From contig NC_011675.1 of the NCBI RefSeq assembly GCF_000150955.2, positions 388,230-452,229 on the forward strand: DNA of 64,000 bases, written 5' to 3'. The notes beneath the pieces were generated by a model. It ran no database searches, was not told the origin of the DNA, and was given only the letters and a program-made list of their open reading frames with translations. This document shows, piece by piece, positions 42,837-52,445 of this stretch (the stretch's first letter is position 1; the number at the start of each line of letters is the position of its first letter). The translations under genes and the position numbers were made by a program. Origin of the DNA: Phaeodactylum tricornutum CCAP 1055/1 (Eukaryota > Bacillariophyta > Bacillariophyceae > Surirellales > Neidiaceae).

Positions 42837-45481
42837 ATGAAAATATGGTGTCGCCATGCGACGATTCGAAGCGTAGCATACAGTAGGTTTTACGCATGTG
42901 CTCAGCGCCCGGGATGGTCTCGACCCTGGCTTTCGGCATCGCGGACGCCGACACTACCGATCTCCGGTTTCTCCACCACAACTGTATCAACACCCTATGC
43001 TCAATCACGGGTTGCTTGGTGGGACGACTTTTCGAATGACGTGAATGGATGGCTTGGAAAACAGGCCGTTGGTACTTGGAGGAGAGGCGACGTTTTGCGA
43101 GGACGAGCGGTGTTGGACGAGCTGCTGGACCGCGCAAAAGAGCCGACTCGTGAGCAAGCAAGACTTGCTACTTCTGTATTGCAGCGGTGGGTCGCCGAAG
43201 CCACACACGGCGAAAATGAGTTGATGAAGGACACTAAAATGATGGGTCAACTACCCCGCGTTCTTATCATGTGGAAACAGGTGAAGAACCGTCGTCGAAT
43301 CGTCAATTTGAGTCGGCGTCGGCTTAACAAGTCAGCAGAGGTCGTCGAACCCACGGTTCAGCTACTACAGATGTTTGCGGAAGCTTATGACGTCACCGGA
43401 AATGAGGTATTTTCCCCTACAGATCAATGCTTTGCCATTACTTTCGATACGCTAGGGCTATCCCCCAATATTGACCACACATTAGAGGTGGTCCAAGACT
43501 TGTTGACGCAATGCTGTCAGCACGCCGAAAAGCGGGGCAGGATTCCGGATCTTGTCTGCTGGAATGCGGCACTTCATGCTATTGCCAAATGCAGTCCTTA
43601 CAATCCAAAAGCACCAGAGCTGGTGGAAGACTTCATTCAAGGATTGCCGCATTCACCGACAGTCCGAACTTGGACGGCTGCTTTGTACGCGTGGGCACGC
43701 TGTACACAGGAAGAAGGAGCCCCGTCACGTGCTCAAAGCATTCTCGATCACTTAGTCAATGAAGGGCAAGCAACTACGGTTGCGTTCAACTTATGCATTG
43801 ATGCCTGGAGCAAACACGGGCAACCAGCCCATGCCGAAGCTACGTTACACAGTTTGCTGCAGGAGTACGAACAAGCGACGACACCAACTGCACGAGAAGC
43901 CTTACGACCCAGCGACTTATCGTTTTTAGCTGCAATCAACAGTTGGGCAAAAAGCCAAGATCCTCGGGCAGCTGAGAAGGCTGAAGAACTTCTAAAGCAC
44001 ATGCAAAGATTACTCAACTCGGGAGAACATCCGGGACTAAAAGTTTCAACGCAAGTATTTTCGGCAGTTTTGGATGCGTGGGCTCGCCAACCTAACGCTG
44101 GGCCAAAAGTTGAATCTTTACTGACTGGAATGGAGCACCTAAACGAGGTGAATCCGGATGAGGGCACGGCTTTATCTCTACAAACGTACTCCATAGCTAT
44201 AAATGCGTGGGCAAATACAAACACTTACGAGGCACCGGAACGCGCTGTAAAGCTTTTACATCGATTGGAGGAACTCAGTTCCCAGGGGAACCCGGCTTTA
44301 ATTCCCAATGCGATGACGTACACGTCCGCCATTCGAGCATGGAACAAATCGAATCGTGACGACGCTCCGTTGCGTGCAGTGAGTATGCTAAATCGCATGT
44401 GGCGGCTCGCCGAGGGAGCTCGGCCAAAACCATTCCTCCCAATACGGTGACCTACAACGTTGTGCTCCATATTTTAGCAAGTCATGGTAAAATTCGAGAA
44501 ATCCAGGAGTTATTCAACCAAATGAGGGAGAAAAGTGATGACTGGAATGTTCTGCCAGACGTGGTGACGTATGGGACTATAATGAACGCATATCGCCAAT
44601 CGCGACAAAGCAATTCGGGAGTGAAAGCCTCCAGCCTTTTAATGGAAATGGAAGAAAAGTATAGGCTTGGCAATGCAGCATTGAAACCTAATCCCACTAT
44701 TTACTCAACGGTGTTAGCGGCTTGGGGGAGTAGTGGACATCGTGAAGCCGCAATCAAGGCCAATGAAATCTTTTGGCAGCTTGTGGAACGGTATGAGAAA
44801 GACGAAAACGATATCGTTCCAACTCAACAAGTATGTAATGCCGCACTTTCGGCATGGGCACGAAGCGATGAAGCCTTAGCGCCAGAACAGGCGGAAAAGG
44901 TACTACGATGGATGAAAGGGCAAAGGTCCAAGCATATTCATCCTAGCGTAGTTTCCTACAATCACGTTTTGATGGCGTGGGCCCATTCTGAACGCAACCA
45001 AGCCTTTTCGCGTATCAAGGAGCTAATTGAAGATATGGAATCTTCGTCTGAGACAATTCCTGACTCGATTTCGTACAGTAACCTGCTCTTCGCGATTAGC
45101 AAGTCGAATGGTCCGAGTAGGGCTCGTCAATGCCTTACAGTCGTCGAGAATCTCCTCGCCTCAACCAGTGTTCGGTCAATTAACGCAGGAATCACTCGTC
45201 CAAAGATTGCTTGGTTTCATAGCATCTTTCATGCCTGTCTCACTTCTTCCCTTTCGGAACGAGATGATTCTTTGCTAGTGCTGAAAGAGGCATCCCGCAT
45301 TCTTTTTGAAACGAAGACGTTGCAAATTACGGAGGGAACTTTTCGTTACATTCTCAAAGCATGTCTTCATCTATCCGTCGACGATGCCGAATTTGTACAA
45401 AGCATAACGGGACGATGTCTCGCACTCGGTACTCCGAATGCAGACACTACGGATACAATACGCAGAGTCTTATCTGACTAG
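42837..45481 (+). CDS. Pentatricopeptide repeat (PPR) protein, probably organellar
   Basis: The start at 42837 gives a leader rich in R, S and A, consistent with mitochondrial targeting. The rest is an array of about 35-residue helical repeats with PPR signatures, for example NTVTYNVVLHILASHGKIRE, VVTYGTIMNAYRQ and VVSYNHVLMAWAHSE. Such proteins bind organellar RNA in a sequence-specific way. Codons up to about 44425 read in one frame and the rest in another; the first frame ends at 44448-44450. One extra A in the CCAAAACC run at about 44424-44430 would join them smoothly into an 881-residue protein within one repeat, whereas no sensible GT-AG intron fits. This could be an assembly error, an allelic difference or a real frameshift. 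The gene is otherwise uninterrupted on both sides. Confidence 0.85.
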
Positions 45482-45739
45482 TGGACGCTTACTAACAGTA
45501 AGGTAAAGATCTAGTCTTTTACATTAATCTCCAACAAAAACGTAAGTCGTGAAGATCCACCAGCTCTATACAGGGGAGTCACAAACCCCCTTTTGATTTT
45601 CTCCTGTCTTTTGGTCTTTCATGTGTCGGAGCCGAAAAATTAAAGAGAGCCGCGTCCCATATATACCAAGAGGAGCCTGCGCTGCACCCGACATCTCGTG
45701 ATTTTTTCCCCTTCCAATGACCCAAGGGAATGATCTCTC

Positions 45740-46275
45740 GCCTCTCACCAACTACATCCTTCACGAATTCCGCAAACGCCAGCCAGAAAGTGTTAGCAGT
45801 TGTTGCCATGTCAAATTAGCCAGCAACCTCATCAACCATGGCATTCCGCACACCAAATTCTAACAAGATCAGCGTAAACACCAATATTCGTGGTACTGTT
45901 AGTGACATCCTGTTGTTTCGTTTGATTTCATATATGCCAGCTAAAACCTGGAGTAAACCCCCAAATAATATTGCCAAGCCGAGCAGCGAACTATCGACGC
46001 CATCCAACTCTTCAGCTTCCCGACCTCCCAGTCGCGTATGCTTGATCTGCAACAAGCCTGTTGTCAAGCCCAAGGCAACCAGACCAGCGAGGCAGGGTTC
46101 GGCACGGTCGGATGGACGTGAGTCGAAATCGATTACAATTCCTCAGCGACCCGATCGAGGGCGCCGTGGTAGGTGAATTCAACAGTAGTAACGACGGCGC
46201 GTCGACGGAAGCCTTCATGGGTGCAGTCGCCGATATCGGTGGATCCATCGGAATATCCGCCGAGTTTGCTGTCAT
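45740..46275 (-). pseudogene. Remnant of a GPR1/FUN34/YaaH (acetate/ammonium) transporter
   Basis: Between about 46115 and 45900 on the minus strand, one frame encodes RAEPCLAGLVALGLTTGLLQ, then LLGLAILFGGLLQVLAGIYE and KRNN. These match the first two membrane segments of the GPR1/FUN34/YaaH family, whose hallmark is NPAPLGL and FYGGLxQxLAGxWE. A short TANTFWLAFAEF piece near 45800-45780 resembles the next segment. Upstream, an M-initiated frame (46275) reaches the first segment only after a frame change near 46130, and no intron joins the pieces cleanly. Segments 4 to 6 were not found. It is most likely a decayed gene copy; a multi-exon gene with poor splice signals is possible. The plus-strand frames over it are shadows. 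Confidence 0.5.
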
Positions 46276-47128
46276 TCGTGATTCTTGATTGCGAATGAAG
46301 CGCGAAATGATATTCTGTTTGCTTGACCGCTAGAAAGAAAAGGTCTTATGAGAAACAACATCAGTGCACAGGAACCACTCTTTTAGCTCACAATCAGCAA
46401 CGCAACATCCACTGATTTTCCTATGAGAGTAGTGACAGAGAAAATGCCGCAAATCTTCGTTGGATTCAGAAAACTGATTATTGTGATGATAGAGCCAACG
46501 GCATCATGTAATTGTAAATGCTTGTGTACATCTATCTCGATCATCCGCCTGTTGCCAACGGCTTCGGATTTCCAGCTACCGGCAGGAAGCACCGAAAGTA
46601 AGAATTTCGGCGTTCCGATATTCCCGGAAATGTGAGACGCCGAACATATCTTTGATTTCCCATCACGTCGTCGATAAAACGATTTGTCGATTGGCTTGAC
46701 TGTGAGTGGCTCAGTGGTATGACTGGTGAATAGCGGTGAATGCATACACTTTCAGTTAATGTTATCGTGTCATCCTTTTATTCTCGTTGCCCTTGATGAT
46801 AGATAATATTGATTTGCAATGAGAATCGTGGTATGAAATTCGTAATCCAGTCGAACGTCTCCAAAGTGTCGCAGTCAGTCGGATTTGGCACAATTAAGGT
46901 CTCCGGGTCTTGTTACCTTCGCCATTGACTGTGTGACATGTACGTTTCCAAGGTCGTCACTCCCGTCACGCTTCGCGCTTGAGATCACGTGATAACCCGA
47001 CCGAAAAGCCATCTAACCGGTATGTACCGTACCCTCTACACTTTTTGCATCCTTTCCCGTTACCTCTGTCTCCCTCCCCAAACTCCCGAGGTGAATTCTT
47101 TCAGCTCTCTTGCATCTTACTCCTCAAC
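46276..47128. other. Intergenic, 853 bases
   Basis: No coding frame with character. An 11-base match to a tRNA A-box (46707-46717) lacks a B-box and is not a tRNA. The right end holds the acyl-CoA oxidase promoter, with CT-rich sequence at 47040-47110 just before the start codon. Confidence 0.45.
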
Positions 47129-49396
47129 ATGCCAGTAAACGAAGACTTACGGCGCGAACGCGCGCGAGCGACTTTTGATGTAAAGCAACTCACTCACATG
47201 CTTGATGGGGGTTCCGATCGGACAGCCCGTCGCCGTCAATTGCAAGCCATCATTGAGCGTGATCCCACCGGGATTTTTTCAAACGACGATAACGCTTATT
47301 TGCATCGAACTGATCGTCATGTTCGTGGATTGGCCAAACATGTACGCATGGTGGAACTTTGTCGGACACTCGGTATTGGAGACAAATACGACGGACAGGT
47401 AGTCATGGATCCGGATTTTCCAGTCCTCTTGGCAGCGCTGGCGGATGATTTACCGACGGCGCTCCATTGGATCATGTTTGTCCCCAACATTGTCTCTTTA
47501 TGCGACGAAGAACAGCAACGCGCCTGGTTACCGCTTTGTCGGGATTGGAAAATGATTGGATGCTACGCTCAAACCGAACTCGGACACGGATCCAACGTGC
47601 GGGCCCTCGAAACTACAGCAACGTTCGTGTCGGAAGATCAAGACGGCACAAAGGGCGGCTCGTTCGTTATCAATTCGCCGACGATCACATCAGCCAAGTT
47701 TTGGCCCGGAACCCTGGGAAGGACGGCAAATCACGCTATGGTGATTGCCCGGCTTATCGACGGCCACGGTAAAGATCAAGGCATGCACAATTTTTTGGTA
47801 CCCTTACGTTCAATGAAAGATCACAAGCTGCTACCAGGAGTCAAGTCGGGTGACATTGGACCCAAGATTGGTAGGTTGGTGGAGACGATTTGATGGATGG
47901 GAATGCGTGCGTACAGTTACAGCAATTCATCGTTGTTTTGTTTTCAATAGGGTACAACGTGATGGACAACGGTTTTGCTCAATTCGATAACGTTAAAATA
48001 CCACGTCGAAAGTAAGTCTTTCTGAAAATCAAGAAAGTTTTGTGGCGTTTTGCTTTCGCTAACCATAATTTGTGTTAGCATGGCCATGCGATTCGCACAT
48101 GTCGACGAACGTGGCCGTTACTCCAAAAAAAGCGTCTCGGCTGCGGCCTCAAAAATCTCGTACATTACTATGATGCAAGTCCGGGCGCACATATGCAACG
48201 AAGCGGGTAAAAACTTGGCAGTAGCCTGTACGATTGTCACCCGTTACTCCGCCTTGCGTCGGCAAGGTTACGCTTCGGATGGTGAATCGGAATTGCAAAT
48301 TCTGGATTACAAGCAACAGCAGCATCGGGTGTTCCCACTTATTGCGGCGTCGTACTGTTTCTTTTTTACAGGAAAGCGCGTGATGGAGCAGCTCAAAGAT
48401 ATCGAAGACAAACTTGTGTCGAATAAGTCCATTTCCAAAGCAGCAGTCACAGATATCCACGCGTCCTCGTCGGCACTCAAATCATTTACAACAACAGTGG
48501 CAGCTGACGGGATTGAAGATTGTCGCAAAGCATGTGGTGGCCACGGCTTTTTGCAATGTTCTGGCCTCCCCGAACTGATTACGACCTACTTACAGAGTCC
48601 GACTGTGGAAGGTGACAATCAGATGTTGCCCCAGCAAGTCGTTAAGGTGCTACTTAAACTCGTCCAGACTGTACAGGACGACGGCGATTTATCTGACTAC
48701 GTATCTTGCGATTCGTATGGTTTAATTTCCTCTCTACAGTCTAATTTGAAGGGCGTAAAAGAAGACTGCCGGATTGTTTCGGAAATCGACGTGATGAATT
48801 TGGACGCTTTACTGGCTGCTTTGTGTCACCGATCCGCTCGTCTTCTGGTGGGCGTAGCGTCTCAAATACAAGGCTCAATCTCAAGCGGCAAATCCTATCA
48901 GGAAGCTTGGAATGATGCTCTAGTAGAAATGGCCAGAGTCTCGCGTGCCTATTCTCAATTCCTCTTGCTTCGTAACTTCATGGAAGGCATCGACGGCGAA
49001 GAGAGGTCAGGTGCGATCGGTGTTGCCGAAGTGACCGTGCTGCAGAATCTCGCTCGACTTTTCGCCCTTTATTGGATGGAGAAGGAACTCGGTGACTTTT
49101 TAGAAGACGGTTACGTGACGGCCGACCATTCTCGATGGGTCCGAAGCGCTGTTTTGCAGCTTTTGGATTGCATTCGTACTGATGCGGTCTCTCTCGTAGA
49201 TGCTCGAGACTTTTCTGACTTTAAGCTGAAGAGTGCTTTGGGTCGTTACGACGGGGATGTGTATCCTGCCATCTTAAAAGCTGCTTTGCGAGATCCTTTG
49301 AACCACTCGGATCCTGGACCTGGCTACGAACAGCACTTGAAACGGTTGATTGCTGGTGGTACTGGTACATATAAAGCGACAGTATCCCGTCTATAA
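47129..49396 (+). CDS. Peroxisomal acyl-CoA oxidase
   Basis: Three exons (47129-47870, 47951-48011, 48079-49396) join in frame to give 706 residues. The enzyme oxidises acyl-CoA to trans-2-enoyl-CoA with FAD and passes electrons to O2, making H2O2, the first step of peroxisomal beta-oxidation. The sequence shows the GCYAQTELGHGSNV motif of the oxidase family, the NSPTITSAKFWPGTLG region, the KIPRRN stretch split by the second intron, and CGGHGFLQCSGLPEL, followed by the C-terminal acyl-CoA oxidase domain. The last three residues are SRL, a peroxisomal PTS1 signal. Length and domains match typical ACOX (about 660-700). The start is the ATG at 47129; upstream in-frame codons are low in complexity. 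Confidence 0.95.
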
Positions 49397-49822
49397 GCTT
49401 AGGAAAACACTATTTGAATCTTTGGGGGCATCGGCGATCTGATAAACGCCTTGTTGAGATGCGGATGTCTTTCAAATCATGCTAGGTCAGTGTTATACCT
49501 GGACTTACAATCCACAAGTTTTTACTGGCCGCTTCGACATGCTTTCTCTCGTCGTGTAGGAACTTGAGTTTACTGTCGGGTTGGAGATTTGCGTAAAACA
49601 GAGACCGGCTTCTGTCTAGTTATTCCAGGAATTTTAAGCTTCTCTTACAATTGACTGCTTTTCGTATGTCGTAAAACGCTAAAAAACAGGAATTCACAGT
49701 CACATGTCACACATTTTCAACAAGAAAGCGACCTGGAGCATCCGTGAACTTGTTTGAATTCGTCAATGGCAGAAAGAGAAGCAAATCGACTTGACTGTGA
49801 GCCAACCTACCAAACGTCCGCT
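49397..49822. other. Intergenic, 426 bases
   Basis: Contains the 3' UTR of the oxidase and the promoter of the next gene. The downstream frame is open back to an ATG at 49766, but that would put 19 residues in front of the signal peptide, so it is taken as leader. Nothing else was seen. Confidence 0.45.
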
Positions 49823-50902
49823 ATGAGAGATTTGAAAACGCTCGCCCAAATTTCTGTCTTGGCTGCGAGTGTAGTTACGGGACTGTCTTTTTCCCCACTA
49901 TCCAAGAGTAAGGCAACTTTTCCCGGTGTACTCTCTCCTAAGTCGTCCGCTTCCTCTTTGTCAGCAACCACGCCGACGTCCCCATCGGCTAAAGCATTTA
50001 CTACCAAGAGAGCCCGCGACTTGATGCAATCCTTGGTGGAAGAAGATAAGTGCTATGTGACAGAAGCTGGTGCCAGAGCATTTGCCGAAGTTTGTGCTCC
50101 GGACGTGTTGATTGAAGATCGCTTCTTTCCGCAGCCCTATACGGGGAAAACAAATGCAGCCGCATACATTATGGAGCGCGTCGCCCAACGGAAAGGTAAG
50201 GGTGAAGTTCGCATTGATCGAATTAGCGATGGCGATATAGCTTGTGGATTTGCTTGGACTTGGACATGTGGCCAGGAAGAAGGATTGCGCGGAACTACCT
50301 TCGTCGAACTCAACGAAAACGGCCAGATCAAATACATCCAAGAAATTCCCGAGCCGTTGTTCAAACCAGGAAATCTGACCAAGGAATTGCTCCGGGCCGT
50401 CACGCAAGGCGCGGAACCGAAGCCAACAGTGTCTTTTGAAAAGAAAGCGCCGACGGCCGCCAATGAAGTGGCAAAGTACCTATACGTCGACCTGCAAAAC
50501 GCCGAACCCGAAGCCGGCACTGCCGAGCTCATGCGATTTCTTGCCGACGACATTCTGTATCGCGATTTCAATTTTCAAAATCCTTTGACTAGTCCAGCCG
50601 AAGTGAAAGCCTTTGTCGATGATTTCTCGTTTCCTGGTATTGAATTTCGTCCCTTACGTTTTGACGACGGTGATTTGAGTACTTGCTTTACGTGGGAAGT
50701 AGTATTGGACGACGCACCAGATACAGTCAAGGGAATGAGTTTCTACGAGCTTGATCCGGAAACCCGAAAGATAGTGTACGTTCGGGATGTGCCCGAGTCA
50801 GCCATCAAGCCGCCGATTCTGGGTAAGCTTGCGCGAGATTTCCGACCAGGCTTGGGTGTCTTTCGAGGCGTTCCCCTTGGGAGTCGACCGGGAGGGAAAT
50901 AG
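49823..50902 (+). CDS. Plastid-targeted protein with two NTF2-like (SnoaL-type) domains
   Basis: Starting at 49823 the protein has 359 residues. Residues 1-21 are a signal peptide ending before SFSP (F at 23), an ASAFAP-like motif, followed by an S/T/P-rich transit-like region, so import into the complex plastid is likely. Two related domains follow, at about 60-180 and 210-330. Both have the order helix, D-x-x-F/D strand (DVLIEDRFFPQPYTGK; DILYRDFNFQNPLTSP), then GDIACGFAWTWTCG versus GDLSTCFTWEVVLDD, and a FVELNENGQIKYIQEIPEP versus FYELDPETRKIVYVRDVPES close. The two halves are therefore an ancient internal duplication of an NTF2-like/SnoaL domain. Function unknown. The gene is intronless. 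Confidence 0.82.
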   Translation: MRDLKTLAQISVLAASVVTGLSFSPLSKSKATFPGVLSPKSSASSLSATTPTSPSAKAFTTKRARDLMQSLVEEDKCYVTEAGARAFAEVCAPDVLIEDRFFPQPYTGKTNAAAYIMERVAQRKGKGEVRIDRISDGDIACGFAWTWTCGQEEGLRGTTFVELNENGQIKYIQEIPEPLFKPGNLTKELLRAVTQGAEPKPTVSFEKKAPTAANEVAKYLYVDLQNAEPEAGTAELMRFLADDILYRDFNFQNPLTSPAEVKAFVDDFSFPGIEFRPLRFDDGDLSTCFTWEVVLDDAPDTVKGMSFYELDPETRKIVYVRDVPESAIKPPILGKLARDFRPGLGVFRGVPLGSRPGGK

Positions 50903-52445
50903 CGAAGACACAGTCCGTAATATTTTCGGATTCTCTTCTATTTCATCAAAGTATCACCAGGCTTTCAATATTTTCATTGTCTCTCCGATGTTGCGGGATT
51001 TCTCACTCCCTCACAAGGCACAGATACTAATCGAATACAACTCTATTTCTTCTTTATATTAATTCACGTTGACCAATTTTTTTTAGCAAGTTTTCGCAAA
51101 AGCATCTTCTAACACTAAGTCGACACCTTGCGCCACCTCTACAACTCCTCCCAAAAAATTTGCCAGTGCAGCATACAACAAGTCTATCATCCCGTGGCGC
51201 AGTCGCTCGATTTGAGCTACTACAACCTCATCAATTCGCCAAAGCGCACACGCCAGCACATATAGGCAATTACTAGTAGACGACTTTAAGTCCCACACTC
51301 CCGAGAGGGCGTTCAATTGTATCTCGTGCGCTTCTCACAAAAGATTTGACCTGTGCCAGCATGTCCCAGCATCCTTTTGTATTATTGGCTGTACCCTACA
51401 GCCGACAGCACCGGAGCAAGCAGTTGTGATTACGCTCACTGTCAATTGTCGATCGCGGTGGTGGATGCATCCAACTCAAAAACTGCGGATTCGATGCCCG
51501 GAAATTCCGAAGCGTCGTCAAGATTGACTACTGGCGGCTTCATCGATTCCGATCGTCAAGTTACGGACGCCTTGCTCCATCCGATCAATCATGCTGGCGG
51601 CAGAGCCTGCACACGAGACAACCCCGTCGTCCATGCTCCGTGCTAACTGTAACCAATGACGTTATCATTTTGCCCACCTTGAGTCAAGTCATGGACTACC
51701 AAAATTGATTGAGCGTTCGCCCGCAAAATGCGTTCGAGTTGTGATTGGACAGTAGCAGCTGTGGTCAACAAGTCGCGACTCTGATTGACGGCATCCCCAC
51801 AAACTTGCTGTGCATCGTTGACGCGCGTCAAGCAATCTATCGAGCAATTCTAAGCGTACGTAAGAGCAGCCGTATGGTCGAAGTCCATTCTACCGTGGCG
51901 TGGAAGATTTGATTAAGCATGTGGATGGGTAAGTTTTCCAGCACCCTCCAAGAGTTTTTTCACGATATCGATAAATTGAATGCACCGCAACAGGTGACGA
52001 TCCTTTTGCATCATCAGTTTGGGAAATCCTACTCGGCTAGCTTTAGAAAACGCAGTCGTTAGAATCGAAGTCACAGTCAATCGATATTCCAGTCACGATT
52101 GATTGGATCGTTCGCGTTTTCATGAACGGAAACGCTTACAGTTAGTCTGTCCGCTAACAGGAGACAGATGCGGATCTCATCCACCTACTGATAGTCCTTC
52201 GTTGGTCTGTCTGTCTATACGTCATCCGCAGCGCATCGGGCAACGTCAAGAAAGTCTGCACGTAGTCTACGCGTAACACCAGATTTTTCGTTACAGCTAC
52301 AGCTACATCACCGTAGCACAGTTACTACATTCGACAGCGGAGATCGATTTCTTGAACGTTTCAGCAACAAAAGGGAACTCCCCGTTCAATCTCTTTCAGG
52401 TCTATCGGATTCCATTCCGTAGTGTCTTAGATAGATTCCATTATC
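50903..52445. other. 1.5-kb stretch between the tandem NTF2-like gene and PRP8
   Basis: Holds coding-looking minus-strand tracks (listed separately at 51083-52014) and, at its right end, the PRP8 promoter and leader. No RNA gene or transposon was recognised. A perfect 14-base palindrome (TTGACGCGCGTCAA) lies at 51828-51841. Confidence 0.4.
51083..52014 (-). other. Unresolved minus-strand coding-like tracks (possible decayed or multi-exon gene)
   Basis: Four short minus-strand stretches have amphipathic, coding-like sequence but lie in different frames. They are 52014-51913 (starts MMQKDRHLLRCIQFIDIVKK), 51850-51643 (DAVNQSRDLLTTAATVQSQ), about 51632-51510 (MDDGVVSCAGSAASMIDRM) and 51316-51083 (IDEVVVAQIERLRHGMIDLL). 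They suggest a helical, coiled-coil-like protein, loosely like a vesicle-tethering subunit such as COG5, but I cannot assign a family. Some breaks have plausible acceptors (CTTAG before 51850) but donors are not convincing throughout. It may be a small real gene, a pseudogene or chance. Confidence 0.3.

Noticed and set aside
45838-46176. 112-codon plus-strand frame with a CLIC..pattern
   Set aside because: It is the antisense of the transporter remnant, whose minus-strand reading is far more protein-like.
46707-46717. TGGCTCAGTGG, a match to a tRNA A-box
   Set aside because: No B-box at the right distance and no acceptor stem pairing, so not a tRNA.
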